Of a stretch of DNA of 64,000 bases, positions 47,759-56,478 are shown piece after piece. The stretch is from assembly GCA_963739235.1 (NCBI GenBank), contig CAVTZY010000024.1, forward strand, positions 124,001 through 188,000, given 5' to 3'. Positions within the stretch are counted from its first letter, which is position 1, and each line of letters begins with the position of its first letter. A program made the translations under genes and the position numbers. The notes beneath the pieces were generated by a model. It was not told the DNA's origin. It worked only from the letters and a program-made list of their open reading frames with translations, and did not search any database. This DNA is from JAFNAG01 sp963739235. GTDB lineage: Bacteria; Acidobacteriota; UBA6911.

Positions 47759-47820
47759 CCCAAAGCTTCCGATGTAACAGATGCCGGCCAGCCAGTCCCC
47801 TGGCTGACCGGGGAACCGAA

Positions 47821-49983
47821 ATGACAACCGAATGGCTCGGCAGTGGCAATATGCTCTCGCCCATGACGACATATTCAGAATCTCGGAACCTTTCGCTTTT
47901 GCCGGCGAAGCGCCTCAGCGCGCGTCCACTATTCGACCCGCCGATTCTGAAGCGGGCAATAAAGGATTCCTTCATTAAACTCCATCCGATCGCAATGGTG
48001 AAAAATCCCGTCATGTTCGTCGTCGCAGTGGGCGCCGCATTTACCACCGCCGCGCTACTCCGTGACCTTCTGAAGGGTGCCACAAACCTCGGTTTCATCT
48101 TTCAGATTGCCCTCTGGCTCTGGCTTACAGTCCTCTTTGCTAATTTCGCCGAAGCCATGGCGGAGGGGCGCGGGAAGGCGCAGGCCGACAGCCTGCGCCA
48201 AACCAAGACCGGAACAATGGCCAAACGAATCGTGAACGGCGGAAAAATCGAGAAGATGCCTGCCAGCCGGCTGCGTAAGGGCGATGTCGTGATCTGCGAG
48301 GCGGGTGAAATCATTCCGGGGGATGGAGAGGTAGTGGAAGGCATCGCGAGCGTCGATGAGTCGACCGTCACCGGCGAAAGCGCTCCGGTGATTCGTGAAT
48401 CCGGTGGAGATCGCTGCGCGGTAACGGGCGGCACCAAAGTCCTCTCGGACTGGATCAAGATTCAAGTCACATCGAACCCGGGTGAGACCTTTCTGGACCG
48501 GATGATCGCCATGGTCGAGGGGGCGGCGCGGCAGAAGACTCCCAATGAAATCGCGCTGAATATTGTCATCGCCGGCCTGACCCTGGTTTTCCTGCTGGCG
48601 GTGGTTACGCTGCATCCATTTGCCGCATACAGCGTGGCCGCCGCGGGCGCGGGGAGCGTCCCCAGCATCGCCGTGCTGATTTCGCTGCTGGTCTGTCTGA
48701 TTCCCACGACGATTGGAGGGCTGCTATCCGCAATCGGAATCGCGGGAATGGACCGGGTCATGCAGCATAACGTGCTGGCAATCAGCGGCAAGGCGGTGGA
48801 GGCCGCGGGCAACGTCAATACGCTTTTGATCGACAAGACGGGAACCATTACGCTTGGGAACCGCCAAGCCGTGGTGTTCATTCCTGCAGATGGAGTATCG
48901 GAGGCCGAGCTGGCCGACGCGGCCCAACTTTCCAGCCTGGCTGATGAGACACCGGAAGGCCGGTCCATCGTTGTACTCGCCAAGAATAAATACAATATTC
49001 GTGGAAGAGATGTGGCCTCCCATGATGCCAGGTTCATTGCTTTCTCCCCTCACACGCGCATGAGCGGCGTCGATTTGGACCATCGCTCCATACGCAAAGG
49101 CGCTGTAGATGCCGTGATCGAGTTCGTGAAATCGCAGGGCGGAACGGTTCCACCAAATCTGGCCGATATCACGGATCGCATTGCAAGGGCGGGCGGCACC
49201 CCACTGGCAGTTGCCGATGGCGGCAAGGTGCTGGGCGTTATTCACCTGAAGGACATCGTAAAAGGGGGCATGCGGGAACGCTTCGGCCAGCTGCGCGCCA
49301 TGGGTATTCGTACCGTCATGATTACCGGAGACAATCCGCTTACGGCGGCAGCCATCGCCGAGGAAGCCGGAGTCGACAACTTCCTCGCCCAGGCAACGCC
49401 TAAGGGAAAAATGGATCTGATCCGCCGGGAGCAAGCGAGAGGACGTCTGGTTGCCATGACGGGCGATGGAACGGATGATGCTCCGGCCTTGGCTCAATCC
49501 GATGTGGGCTTGGCAATGAACACCGGGACGATGGCCGCTAAAGAGGCAGGCAACATGGTCGATCTCGACAGCAATCCCACCAAGCTCATCGAAGTGGTCG
49601 CGATCGGGAAACAGTTGCTGATGACACGAGGCGCTTTGACGACTTTCTCGATTGCCAGCAATGTCGCGAAGTACCTTGCAATCCTGCCAGCCATGTTCAT
49701 GGGGATTTATCCGGAGCTGAGCAAGCTTAATATCATGAACCTCCACAGCCCCGAGAGTGCAGTCCTGGCGGCGGTGATCTTCAACGCCCTGATCATCATC
49801 GCCCTGATTCCACTAGCTCTGCGTGGCGTGTCCTATAAACCGATGGGTGCTGCCGCCCTTTTGCGCCGCAATCTTCTGGTATACGGCCTGGGTGGAATCA
49901 TTGCTCCCTTCCCAGGGATTTGGCTGCTCGATCGAATCCTGGGAATTGCTGCATCTCGCCTAGAGGAAAACTGCGATGTTTGA
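47821..49983 (+). CDS. kdpB: KdpB copy 2, complete but with substitutions at conserved ATPase sites
   Basis: 720 residues from ATG 47821 (GGGGAA 7 bases upstream); an earlier GTG at 47755 overlapping kdpC and an ATG at 47863 are possible. The KdpB layout is complete: RPLFDPPILKRAIKDS, TVTGESAPVIRES (actuator), IDKTGTITLGNRQA (phosphorylation Asp), KGAVDAV (nucleotide domain). Two otherwise invariant sites differ: GDGTND reads GDGTDD (Asp at residue 552) and SIANDVAKY reads SIASNVAKY (Asn614 in place of the coupling Asp, E. coli Asp583). Codon use and sequence differ clearly from copy 1, so it is not a recent tandem copy. It may be an alternative or modulatory subunit sharing KdpA and KdpC. 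Confidence 0.92.
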   Translation: MTTEWLGSGNMLSPMTTYSESRNLSLLPAKRLSARPLFDPPILKRAIKDSFIKLHPIAMVKNPVMFVVAVGAAFTTAALLRDLLKGATNLGFIFQIALWLWLTVLFANFAEAMAEGRGKAQADSLRQTKTGTMAKRIVNGGKIEKMPASRLRKGDVVICEAGEIIPGDGEVVEGIASVDESTVTGESAPVIRESGGDRCAVTGGTKVLSDWIKIQVTSNPGETFLDRMIAMVEGAARQKTPNEIALNIVIAGLTLVFLLAVVTLHPFAAYSVAAAGAGSVPSIAVLISLLVCLIPTTIGGLLSAIGIAGMDRVMQHNVLAISGKAVEAAGNVNTLLIDKTGTITLGNRQAVVFIPADGVSEAELADAAQLSSLADETPEGRSIVVLAKNKYNIRGRDVASHDARFIAFSPHTRMSGVDLDHRSIRKGAVDAVIEFVKSQGGTVPPNLADITDRIARAGGTPLAVADGGKVLGVIHLKDIVKGGMRERFGQLRAMGIRTVMITGDNPLTAAAIAEEAGVDNFLAQATPKGKMDLIRREQARGRLVAMTGDGTDDAPALAQSDVGLAMNTGTMAAKEAGNMVDLDSNPTKLIEVVAIGKQLLMTRGALTTFSIASNVAKYLAILPAMFMGIYPELSKLNIMNLHSPESAVLAAVIFNALIIIALIPLALRGVSYKPMGAAALLRRNLLVYGLGGIIAPFPGIWLLDRILGIAASRLEENCDV

Positions 49984-50233
49984 ACACTTTATGCCCACTC
50001 TGAGCAGCACATTAGTCCTGATACCATCAGATCTCTTTACCTCCTCGACGAGTGGTCTGGATCCGCATATCAGCCCTGCTGCTGCGCGCGCACAGATTGC
50101 ACGCGTTGCCAGGGCCCGGGGCATCTCGGTGGATCAGGTGAACGGCTTGGTTGAGCGGTTCGCAGAACACCATCCGTCGACTCTGACCCCGGTATCACCT
50201 CACTGCAAAAAGAAAGGATTACTTTCATGTTGA
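49976..50233 (+). CDS. Truncated KdpC-like protein (C-terminal motif only)
   Basis: 85 residues starting inside the end of kdpB copy 2 (8-base overlap). Residues 26-65 read SGLDPHISPAAARAQIARVA then RARGISVDQVNGLVERFAEH, matching KdpC's conserved C-terminal segment (in kdpC here SGLDPHISPANAALQVARVA). The central periplasmic part and the final GRQLGFLGEP strand are missing, and the N-terminus (HFMPTLSSTLVLIPSDLF) is short and weakly hydrophobic. It is either a deletion remnant of a second kdpC or a reduced KdpC. Its stop overlaps the next gene's start region, so translation may be coupled. Confidence 0.7.
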   Translation: MFEHFMPTLSSTLVLIPSDLFTSSTSGLDPHISPAAARAQIARVARARGISVDQVNGLVERFAEHHPSTLTPVSPHCKKKGLLSC

Positions 50234-51879
50234 AGCCGTTTCTGAAGTGGAGTGGGCGCTGCCCCGTCTGTTTTCTTGCCCTGATGCTCTGGCACAGCCT
50301 CTGTTTCGGGCAGGGCGGCGGCGCGTCGTCCAATCAAAAGCCGAATACTACGGATTCGCAGATTTCGCCGGCGGTTGCCAAGGAGATCGATGCTCTAAAG
50401 AAGCGCATTGAACAGCTCGAATCGGAGTTAGCGGTGACCAGGGCGCAAGACAAAAACTCGTCAGTGAATTCCGCGCCGCAGGCGGATGCTACGACTCAAG
50501 CCGCTTCACTCCCGACGCCGGCACCCGAGGTCAAACAGGATTCCGCCTCGTCCGTGCAAGCGCAAAGTGGAACCACGCCCGCAGCCTCCGTATCCGGTCA
50601 GGCCGAGAAAAAGAAGCCAGCGGAGCCGTTTGCCTTTGCGGATTTTACCTGGTTGAACGGCAACCCGCGCACGAAGGAAGTGCCGCTGGACACGAAATTC
50701 TTTACGCCGGAAATCCGCGCCGATATCGACTATATCTACGATTTCAGCCATCCCAAAGACCACACCATCGGCGGGTCGAGCGAGGTCTTTCGGTCGGGCG
50801 AAGTCCAGGTGACGCAGCTCGGCGTCGGCGGGGACTTCCACTATGACAACGTGCGCGCCAGGCTGATGACGCAGTTTGGAATGTATTCACAAACGACTCC
50901 ACGGAATGACGCCAGCCCGGCAGTTGGCCAATGGAATCTCGCCACCGCTTACCGCTATGTTTCAGAAGCGTATGGCGGATACCACTTCGACGCCTTGCAT
51001 GGGATCAATGTCGATACGGGCATCTTCATGTCCTACGTCGGACTCTTCAGCTATTACAACTTCGACAATTGGGCTTATCAGCCGTCGTATGTTTCGTCCA
51101 ACACACCCTGGTTCTTCACTGGCTTGCGTGTCCAGGTTTTTCCCACCGCACACCTGAAGATCGAGCCGTGGTTTGTTAACGGATGGCAGTCTTACGGCAA
51201 ATTCAACAAGCGGCCGGGAATCGGGGCGCAGATCTTGTGGCGTCCCAACGAATGGTTCTCGATTCTCGGGAATCAGTATTTGCTGGGTACGGATACACTG
51301 GGAGTCCCAGGCCGTGTGCGTTATCACACAGACGACAGCGTCCAGATCAAATATTACGACCAGCCGCTGAAGACCCTCGACAAGATGGCGTTCTCGCTTA
51401 CGGGCGATATGGGATGTGAACATGGCGGCGGCGTGAGTTGCTTCGGTAACCGTGCAGGCGGGCCGAAACAAAGCTTTTTGGGTTATATGTTCTACAACCG
51501 CTTCTGGTTCCACAAGGATCTGTTCGGTCTGACCCTCGGGGGCGGAAAGATCAACAATCCGGGACGCTATCTGGTATTGCTGCCGCCCATCAATGGCACG
51601 ACGGCAGCCTCCGGGACGCCCTACTTTACGCAGAATCCCGGCGACCCCTACAAAGCCTGGGATGCTTCAGCGACCTTCGATTACATGCCCAGCCAGTACA
51701 TTACTTTTCGCTGGGAGTTCGACCATCGAGCAGCGAATGTGCCGTATTTCTCCGGAGCAGGCGGCATTACCCCTCCGGGCGGCAATACTGGCGACCCCGG
51801 ATCTTTGGTGCCTGGTTGGACGCCGGACCTCCGCAAGATCGAGAACCGGTTCAATCTGGCCATCATGGTGAAATTCTAG
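50227..51879 (+). CDS. Outer-membrane beta-barrel (porin-like) protein of the kdp locus
   Basis: 550 residues. A signal peptide spans residues 1-29 (CPVCFLALMLWHSLCFGQ). Residues 50-65 (AVAKEIDALKKRIEQLESEL) form a short coiled coil, followed by a Ser/Ala/Gln-rich linker to about residue 130. The rest alternates polar and aromatic residues in strand-like runs (SEAYGGYHFDALHGINVDTG, QILWRPNEWFSILGNQYLLG) and ends with NRFNLAIMVKF, with the terminal Phe typical of outer-membrane barrels. The position right after the kdp genes suggests a K+ or small-ion entry route to the periplasm; that is inference. The start ATG overlaps the preceding stop region. Confidence 0.8.
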   Translation: MLKPFLKWSGRCPVCFLALMLWHSLCFGQGGGASSNQKPNTTDSQISPAVAKEIDALKKRIEQLESELAVTRAQDKNSSVNSAPQADATTQAASLPTPAPEVKQDSASSVQAQSGTTPAASVSGQAEKKKPAEPFAFADFTWLNGNPRTKEVPLDTKFFTPEIRADIDYIYDFSHPKDHTIGGSSEVFRSGEVQVTQLGVGGDFHYDNVRARLMTQFGMYSQTTPRNDASPAVGQWNLATAYRYVSEAYGGYHFDALHGINVDTGIFMSYVGLFSYYNFDNWAYQPSYVSSNTPWFFTGLRVQVFPTAHLKIEPWFVNGWQSYGKFNKRPGIGAQILWRPNEWFSILGNQYLLGTDTLGVPGRVRYHTDDSVQIKYYDQPLKTLDKMAFSLTGDMGCEHGGGVSCFGNRAGGPKQSFLGYMFYNRFWFHKDLFGLTLGGGKINNPGRYLVLLPPINGTTAASGTPYFTQNPGDPYKAWDASATFDYMPSQYITFRWEFDHRAANVPYFSGAGGITPPGGNTGDPGSLVPGWTPDLRKIENRFNLAIMVKF

Positions 51880-52222
51880 CCCGGATGCAGAGAGTGGAAA
51901 GCGGCTTGCCGCGGTGGGTGGTGGGGCTGCCCGAAGGGCTCGATGTGAACACGGCGACTCGCGGATCGTCCACATGATTCACACTTACGTCCGGTAAGAT
52001 ACGAGTTATGTGGGCGCCGGTCTCCAGACCGGCCTGCCTAGCGAGGCCTGAAATCAACAGGCATGTGATAACATGCATTCGAGGTGAAGAACGAACATGT
52101 TCAATCCAAGGACTTGACCCCGAATACGCCAGATGCCACTCCACATACTGTGCCGAATTGCGAGTTTCTAATAGGAAAAGAGATATACTTACCTCATGGG
52201 GTGAGCAGTTGCGTGCTGGAGA
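51880..52222. other. Interval without a supported gene
   Basis: 343 bases between the barrel protein and the first KdpD-like gene. Small inverted repeats occur (GGCCTGCCTAGCGAGGCC near 52019; CAGGCATGTGATAACATGC near 52060). No gene was recognised. The promoter of the following gene is probably here. Confidence 0.4.
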
Positions 52223-53317
52223 ATGCCTATGGGCGAAAAGGGTCGAAAGACACCCGACGAATTTTTGCGCGAGGTCCAGGCCGAGGAAGCGGCTGCTACG
52301 AAAGGGCATCTCAAGATCTTTCTCGGGTACGCGTCCGGCGTCGGCAAATCATTCCGCATGCTCGATGAGGCTCGCCGCCGCCGCGAACGCGGACAGGATG
52401 TAGTCGTCGGTGCGGTTCAGCCGAAGGTCACGCCCGAGGTCGAGGCTTTATTGGGCAAATTGGAAGTCATTCCGCTCAGGAGTTGCGGCGAAGGCACTGC
52501 GATGGATGTCGACGCGATTATCCGCCGGCATCCGGCCGTATGCTTCATCGACGGGTTGGCGTACGACAATCCACCCGGCCTTCGGAATCCGACTCGCTGG
52601 CAGGATGTTCAGGACCTGGTGAAAAGCGGGATCAAGGTAATTGGATCCATCAATATCCAATATATCGACGAGCTGCGCCTTCAGGTGGAGGCGATCACCG
52701 GCAAACACGTGACCCAGACGGTACCGATTTCGTTCATCAAGAGCGCCGACGAAATCGAAATCGTGGATGCTCCGCCCGAACAGCCCCTCGAGCGCACTCC
52801 GGAAGAACAGGTGGGCGCGGAGATTCGGGCGCAGAGGCTTTCGAAATTGCGCGAACTGGCGTTGGTGCTCGCCGCAGATGTCGTCGAATACCAGTTGGCC
52901 GATTATCTGAAACGGCACGGAATCAAGCAGCATTTCGCTACCCAGGAGCGTATTCTCGTGTGCATGACGCCACGTGCGAACATCCACGAGATGCTCCAGA
53001 CTACTCAGATCATAGCGGCCAAGTTTCACGCAGAAACTGTGGTCGCCTACGTGAAACAGCCTGACCTCTCAGTCGCGGATCAAGATGCACTGGAAGCGAA
53101 ACTGGCCGTCTTCCAGGGGGCAGGCATCCCGATTCAGATCCTGGAAGGCGCGGATGCGGTCGAGACGCTTCTCGAATTCGCCAAGTCGCGAGGCATAACG
53201 CAGCTTTTCATTGGTCACACCCAGCAGTCGAGCCTCTGGTCTCGAGTCTTGGGCGACCCGGTCGACAAACTCATCCGGCGTTCACAGGGGATGGACGTGC
53301 GCATCTTCCCACAATAG
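52223..53317 (+). CDS. Stand-alone KdpD sensory domain protein, copy 1 (KdpD ATP-binding + USP)
   Basis: 364 residues, no membrane helix and no kinase domain. Residues 28-235 match the KdpD N-terminal domain: Walker A GYASGVGKS (35-43), GQDVVVGAVQPKVTPEVEAL, RWQDVQDLVKSGIKVIGSIN. Residues 245-360 form a universal-stress-protein (USP) domain (RILVCMTPRANIHEM, TQLFIGHTQQSSLWSRVLGD). The Walker B region reads FIDGLAYDN instead of the usual DELAHTN, so Gly111 replaces the acidic residue. The ribosome site GGAGAATG precedes it. It is followed after 3 bases by copy 2. Short KdpD proteins of this size and content are known from the cyanobacterium Anabaena. Confidence 0.88.
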   Translation: MPMGEKGRKTPDEFLREVQAEEAAATKGHLKIFLGYASGVGKSFRMLDEARRRRERGQDVVVGAVQPKVTPEVEALLGKLEVIPLRSCGEGTAMDVDAIIRRHPAVCFIDGLAYDNPPGLRNPTRWQDVQDLVKSGIKVIGSINIQYIDELRLQVEAITGKHVTQTVPISFIKSADEIEIVDAPPEQPLERTPEEQVGAEIRAQRLSKLRELALVLAADVVEYQLADYLKRHGIKQHFATQERILVCMTPRANIHEMLQTTQIIAAKFHAETVVAYVKQPDLSVADQDALEAKLAVFQGAGIPIQILEGADAVETLLEFAKSRGITQLFIGHTQQSSLWSRVLGDPVDKLIRRSQGMDVRIFPQ

Positions 53318-53320
53318 TTC

Positions 53321-54421
53321 ATGGGCGATACGGAGCGCGGAAAACTGAAAGTATATCTGGGCTATGCCGCCGGTGTCGGCAAAACCTACATGATGCTCGA
53401 AGAGGCCCAGGCGCTGAAATCCCAGGGAATGGACATCGTGATCGGTTACTTTGAGCCCCATGGGCGCAAAGACACGATGGCAAAAACGGCAGGGCTCGAG
53501 ATCATTCCCCGCAGAATAATTTCTTATCGCGGTTCCGTCTTCGAGGAAATGGATACCGATGCAATCCTTGCCAGGCGCCCTCAAATCTGCGCCGTCGACG
53601 AGTTTGCCCACACCAACGTTCCGGGCGCGGAGCGAGAAAAACGCTGGGAGGACGTCGAGGTACTGCTCAGCGCCGGCATCCATGTCCTGACCACAGTGAA
53701 CATCCAGCATCTGGAAAGCCTGAATGACCAGGTCAGGCAGATCACCGGCGTCCGGGTGCGTGAGACGATCCCGGACTGGGTGCTGCAGAGAGCCGACGAG
53801 GTGGTCGTCGTTGACCTCACCCCCAGGGCTTTGCTGCATCGCCTGGAACGCGGCGTCATTTATGACCGCAACAAGGCCGAACAGGCACGTCAGAACTTCT
53901 TCCGGGAATCGAATCTCGTGGCTTTGCGCGGGCTGGCGCTCCGCGAAACCGCCCACGAACTGGAGCACCGGGTCGATGCGGAAAATGGCCATCCCGCGGG
54001 CGAGGATCCGGCTGGATTGCCAGAGCGTCACAAGATCCTGGTGCTGGCGACGGCAGACCCGACGACGGCCATGGTGATCCGCCGCGCCAGGCGCATGAGC
54101 GATTTTCTTGAGGCGGAGTGTTTTGCCGTGGCGGTCCAGCCGTTGGGCGATCTGTCCGGATTGCCGGATGCCGACCGCGAGGCGATCGAGCGGCACTTGA
54201 ACTTTGCACGCAACATGCGCATCGAAACGCGCATCCTCGAAGGCAACGATGTGGCGCAGGCGCTGGTGGAATTCGCGCGCCGCAATCAGGTCACACAGAT
54301 TTATCTTGCCCGGCCGCATGAGCGCACGCCGCTGCCATGGCTGTCACGCAATCTGGTTCAGAAGATTGCTGCCCTCGCGCGGGATATGCAGATTGTGATC
54401 GTCTCGGAGCGCGACCTGTAA
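53321..54421 (+). CDS. kdpD: Stand-alone KdpD sensory domain protein, copy 2 (KdpD ATP-binding + USP)
   Basis: 366 residues. KdpD N-terminal domain: Walker A GYAAGVGKT (14-22), DIVIGYFEPHGRKDTMA, canonical Walker B ICAVDEFAHTN (Asp93-Glu94), RWEDVEVLLSAGIHVLTTVN and RETIPDWVLQRADEVVVVDL. A USP domain follows (KILVLATADPTTAMVIRRAR; IYLARPHERTPLPWL). No membrane or kinase part follows; the kinase and helices are encoded at 40497-41937. Together copies 1 and 2 suggest a split KdpD in which one member keeps the full ATP-site and the other does not. The USP part is where K+ / c-di-AMP-type signals act in some KdpD proteins. Confidence 0.9.
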   Translation: MGDTERGKLKVYLGYAAGVGKTYMMLEEAQALKSQGMDIVIGYFEPHGRKDTMAKTAGLEIIPRRIISYRGSVFEEMDTDAILARRPQICAVDEFAHTNVPGAEREKRWEDVEVLLSAGIHVLTTVNIQHLESLNDQVRQITGVRVRETIPDWVLQRADEVVVVDLTPRALLHRLERGVIYDRNKAEQARQNFFRESNLVALRGLALRETAHELEHRVDAENGHPAGEDPAGLPERHKILVLATADPTTAMVIRRARRMSDFLEAECFAVAVQPLGDLSGLPDADREAIERHLNFARNMRIETRILEGNDVAQALVEFARRNQVTQIYLARPHERTPLPWLSRNLVQKIAALARDMQIVIVSERDL

Positions 54422-54598
54422 GACCAAGAAACTCGAGCGCCCTGGAAGCCGCGCCGCGTGATTGGCGATGGCTTCGATGGCAGCCTGCGTGATCTCCACC
54501 CGGTTAATGGTCTGGAAGTCCGCGATCTTCTGTTTGGTCTGGTTCGATAACAGGTCGAAGGACGTACTTTCCAGGGCGGCTCCGCTCGGAGCCGCCAT
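54422..54598 (-). pseudogene. Fragment of a VWFA-related protein
   Basis: The minus frame reads LLSNQTKQKIADFQTINRVE then ITQAAIEAIANHAARLPGRS, corresponding to the middle of acidobacterial VWFA-related proteins (pattern 'R..T..AL.AIA.HLAGLPGRKSLVW'). It breaks off where the KdpD copy 2 gene ends, and no surrounding VWFA domain is left. Confidence 0.45.
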
Positions 54599-54627
54599 AT
54601 CATCCCCAATCCCGCAAGAATCTGACT

Positions 54628-54832
54628 TTTCTGTCCTTGTTTCTTTTGTCTCGAGAAAAGGGTTCAGCCCATGCCTGCACGCGCAATCAGGAAATGAGTA
54701 TCTGTCGCCGGATTTCTATAGGATTTCGATCTGGCTTTCCAGGGTGCAGATGCGCTTGCTGATGAGGTCGGTGATTTGGACCGCCACTCAATAGTTGCCC
54801 GGAGCGAGGTCCGTGAGTGGGATGCCCTTGCT
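54628..54832. repeat. 205-bp direct repeat, copy A (decayed 3' end of a GWxTD-type gene)
   Basis: Matches 62971-63175 without gaps (constant offset 8,343) with about 9 differences by eye. In minus-strand sense it encodes the last 38 or so residues of the gene at 63059 (GIPLTDLAPG to LESQIEIL), but an Arg codon CGA has become TGA. The right edge of the repeat falls inside the stop codon of the neighbouring gene at 54831. Confidence 0.8.
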
Positions 54833-56153
54833 AAGGAGCGTTGAACCGCCTTACCAAGGCGGGTGTGGCTTGCGCGAAGAACTCGAGATACCCGGGGATG
54901 TACCGGCTCGCGAAGGTCGCATTCCTCCGGCTCATGATTCTCCGCATCATGCGCCAGACCACGATGAAAGCGACGATGGCAGATCCGATCCCGCCCACAA
55001 TCCACAGCGTCAGTAATTCGAGGGGCAAAGGGCCAGAGAGTCCTCCCAGCCTGTGGAACATGATGCCCAAACCGTACGCCCCAGGCAGCGATCCGAAGAA
55101 GGCGACGAGGAACAACGGCCAAAGAAACTTCGGGATGTGCACGCTCCGCAGGCCGGCAAACTGCTCCAGCTGACCGGTGGTATGGTTGTAGGCCAACAGG
55201 AAGTCGCGCGTGCCGTCGCTCAGCGGTCTACCGATGCTGCTGATGATGTGACCCTGGCGCGTTTTGAAGGAACCGCCGAGGAGCGTCCACGAGGTCTCAC
55301 GCTCATCGGGTGTGCGCACCCAGACGAGATCTTCCTGCGTATTCGTCACAGTGGTCTGCGTCTGAATCGGCGTCTGGTAGGCAATTCCGCCTTGAATCTC
55401 CACCTGGCCCCCGGTGGTCGTCGTCTGGAACCTGGTACGGAGGGTCGTTTCCTTCTCGACGACCTGCCCGCTCTCCAGCTCGACCTCGTAACGGCGGCCG
55501 GGCACGGCAACGACACGGAGCGACTCCGGTAGTTGAGGCATATCGCCCGGCGCATCCCGGCGCTGCAGGCGGGTCACGAGCGCACACCCGGAGGACCGCA
55601 TGAACACCCACGAGAGCGCGATCATCAAGATCACCCCTGCGCCCCAGACAGGCGCGGCCTCGAAGAACGCGGATTGAATGGCTGCGTCCGACGGGTTGCC
55701 ATGCTCCGGGAAGAGTGGAGGTTCGGTCGAACCGCCGGCGGCCGCCGGTCCCTTCACTGGAACGCTCGAAAGATGGTACTTCTCCAGAACTGACCGCTTG
55801 AAACGGGGGTCCCTGAAGCGTTCGTTAGACCGTGCGTCGAATCGCTTGAAGACCTCGGAGTTCCTCCCCTGCTGCTCGTACTTGAACTGAATTTCACCGG
55901 CGGCACGAGCGTACGCGCTGCCGACCTCGTAGGCCGCCTTGGACTGCCGTCCGGCCGTGTTCTCTCCAATCCAGGAGTAGAGGAGGTTGAACACGATAAA
56001 GCGCTCTGCATCGTCCGGGTAGTCCGCCGTCACCCGTTGCAGATCCGGGAACGGGCGGGCGGCCCCCACGGCTTGACCGGACGCCCTCGCGAGAGGCGTG
56101 ACGAGAGCGATGATCGCGACGAGGATCGTCAAGGTGCGCACATAGAGCTTCAT
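54831..56153 (-). CDS. Secreted/membrane protein of unknown function
   Basis: 440 residues from ATG 56153 (an open frame continues upstream to 56393 but is not signal-like). A signal peptide covers residues 1-25 (LTILVAIIALVTPLARA). A helical domain (residues 28-110) precedes a membrane helix (VWGAGVILMIALSWVFMR), a cytoplasmic or soluble beta domain (residues 200-330, VVAVPGRRYEVELESGQVVE), then two more helices (IPKFLWPLFLVAFFGSLPG; LLTLWIVGGIGSAIVAFIVV). No family recognised. The stop codon is formed at the edge of the 205-bp repeat, so the native C-terminus may be altered. Confidence 0.65.
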   Translation of the reverse strand: MKLYVRTLTILVAIIALVTPLARASGQAVGAARPFPDLQRVTADYPDDAERFIVFNLLYSWIGENTAGRQSKAAYEVGSAYARAAGEIQFKYEQQGRNSEVFKRFDARSNERFRDPRFKRSVLEKYHLSSVPVKGPAAAGGSTEPPLFPEHGNPSDAAIQSAFFEAAPVWGAGVILMIALSWVFMRSSGCALVTRLQRRDAPGDMPQLPESLRVVAVPGRRYEVELESGQVVEKETTLRTRFQTTTTGGQVEIQGGIAYQTPIQTQTTVTNTQEDLVWVRTPDERETSWTLLGGSFKTRQGHIISSIGRPLSDGTRDFLLAYNHTTGQLEQFAGLRSVHIPKFLWPLFLVAFFGSLPGAYGLGIMFHRLGGLSGPLPLELLTLWIVGGIGSAIVAFIVVWRMMRRIMSRRNATFASRYIPGYLEFFAQATPALVRRFNAP

Positions 56154-56478
56154 GGGTCTCGACCTCGAGATGCTTCGGAGTACAACACGCACCATACCCG
56201 TCTGGTTGAACTTGACGCGGACGAGTTCAGGCCCGCTGGTCTTGTGTCCATTCTTGGCCGATCTGATCGTCGGATGATTGTGCTCCAGAAGACCTTTTTC
56301 CCGCATCCTTTCATTAATCTTGCCTGCCATAGACTCTCCTGGGCCACGGACGGCCCCGGCTTCACTTCGGATTAATGGAGATGACACCGGCAACGGAACT
56401 GCGCCGTGTCCGGAAAACCGCCCTGGTAGATGCGCCTCAGATCATGCTTCTCTGCCCACGATTCTCGACTTGCGCAAA

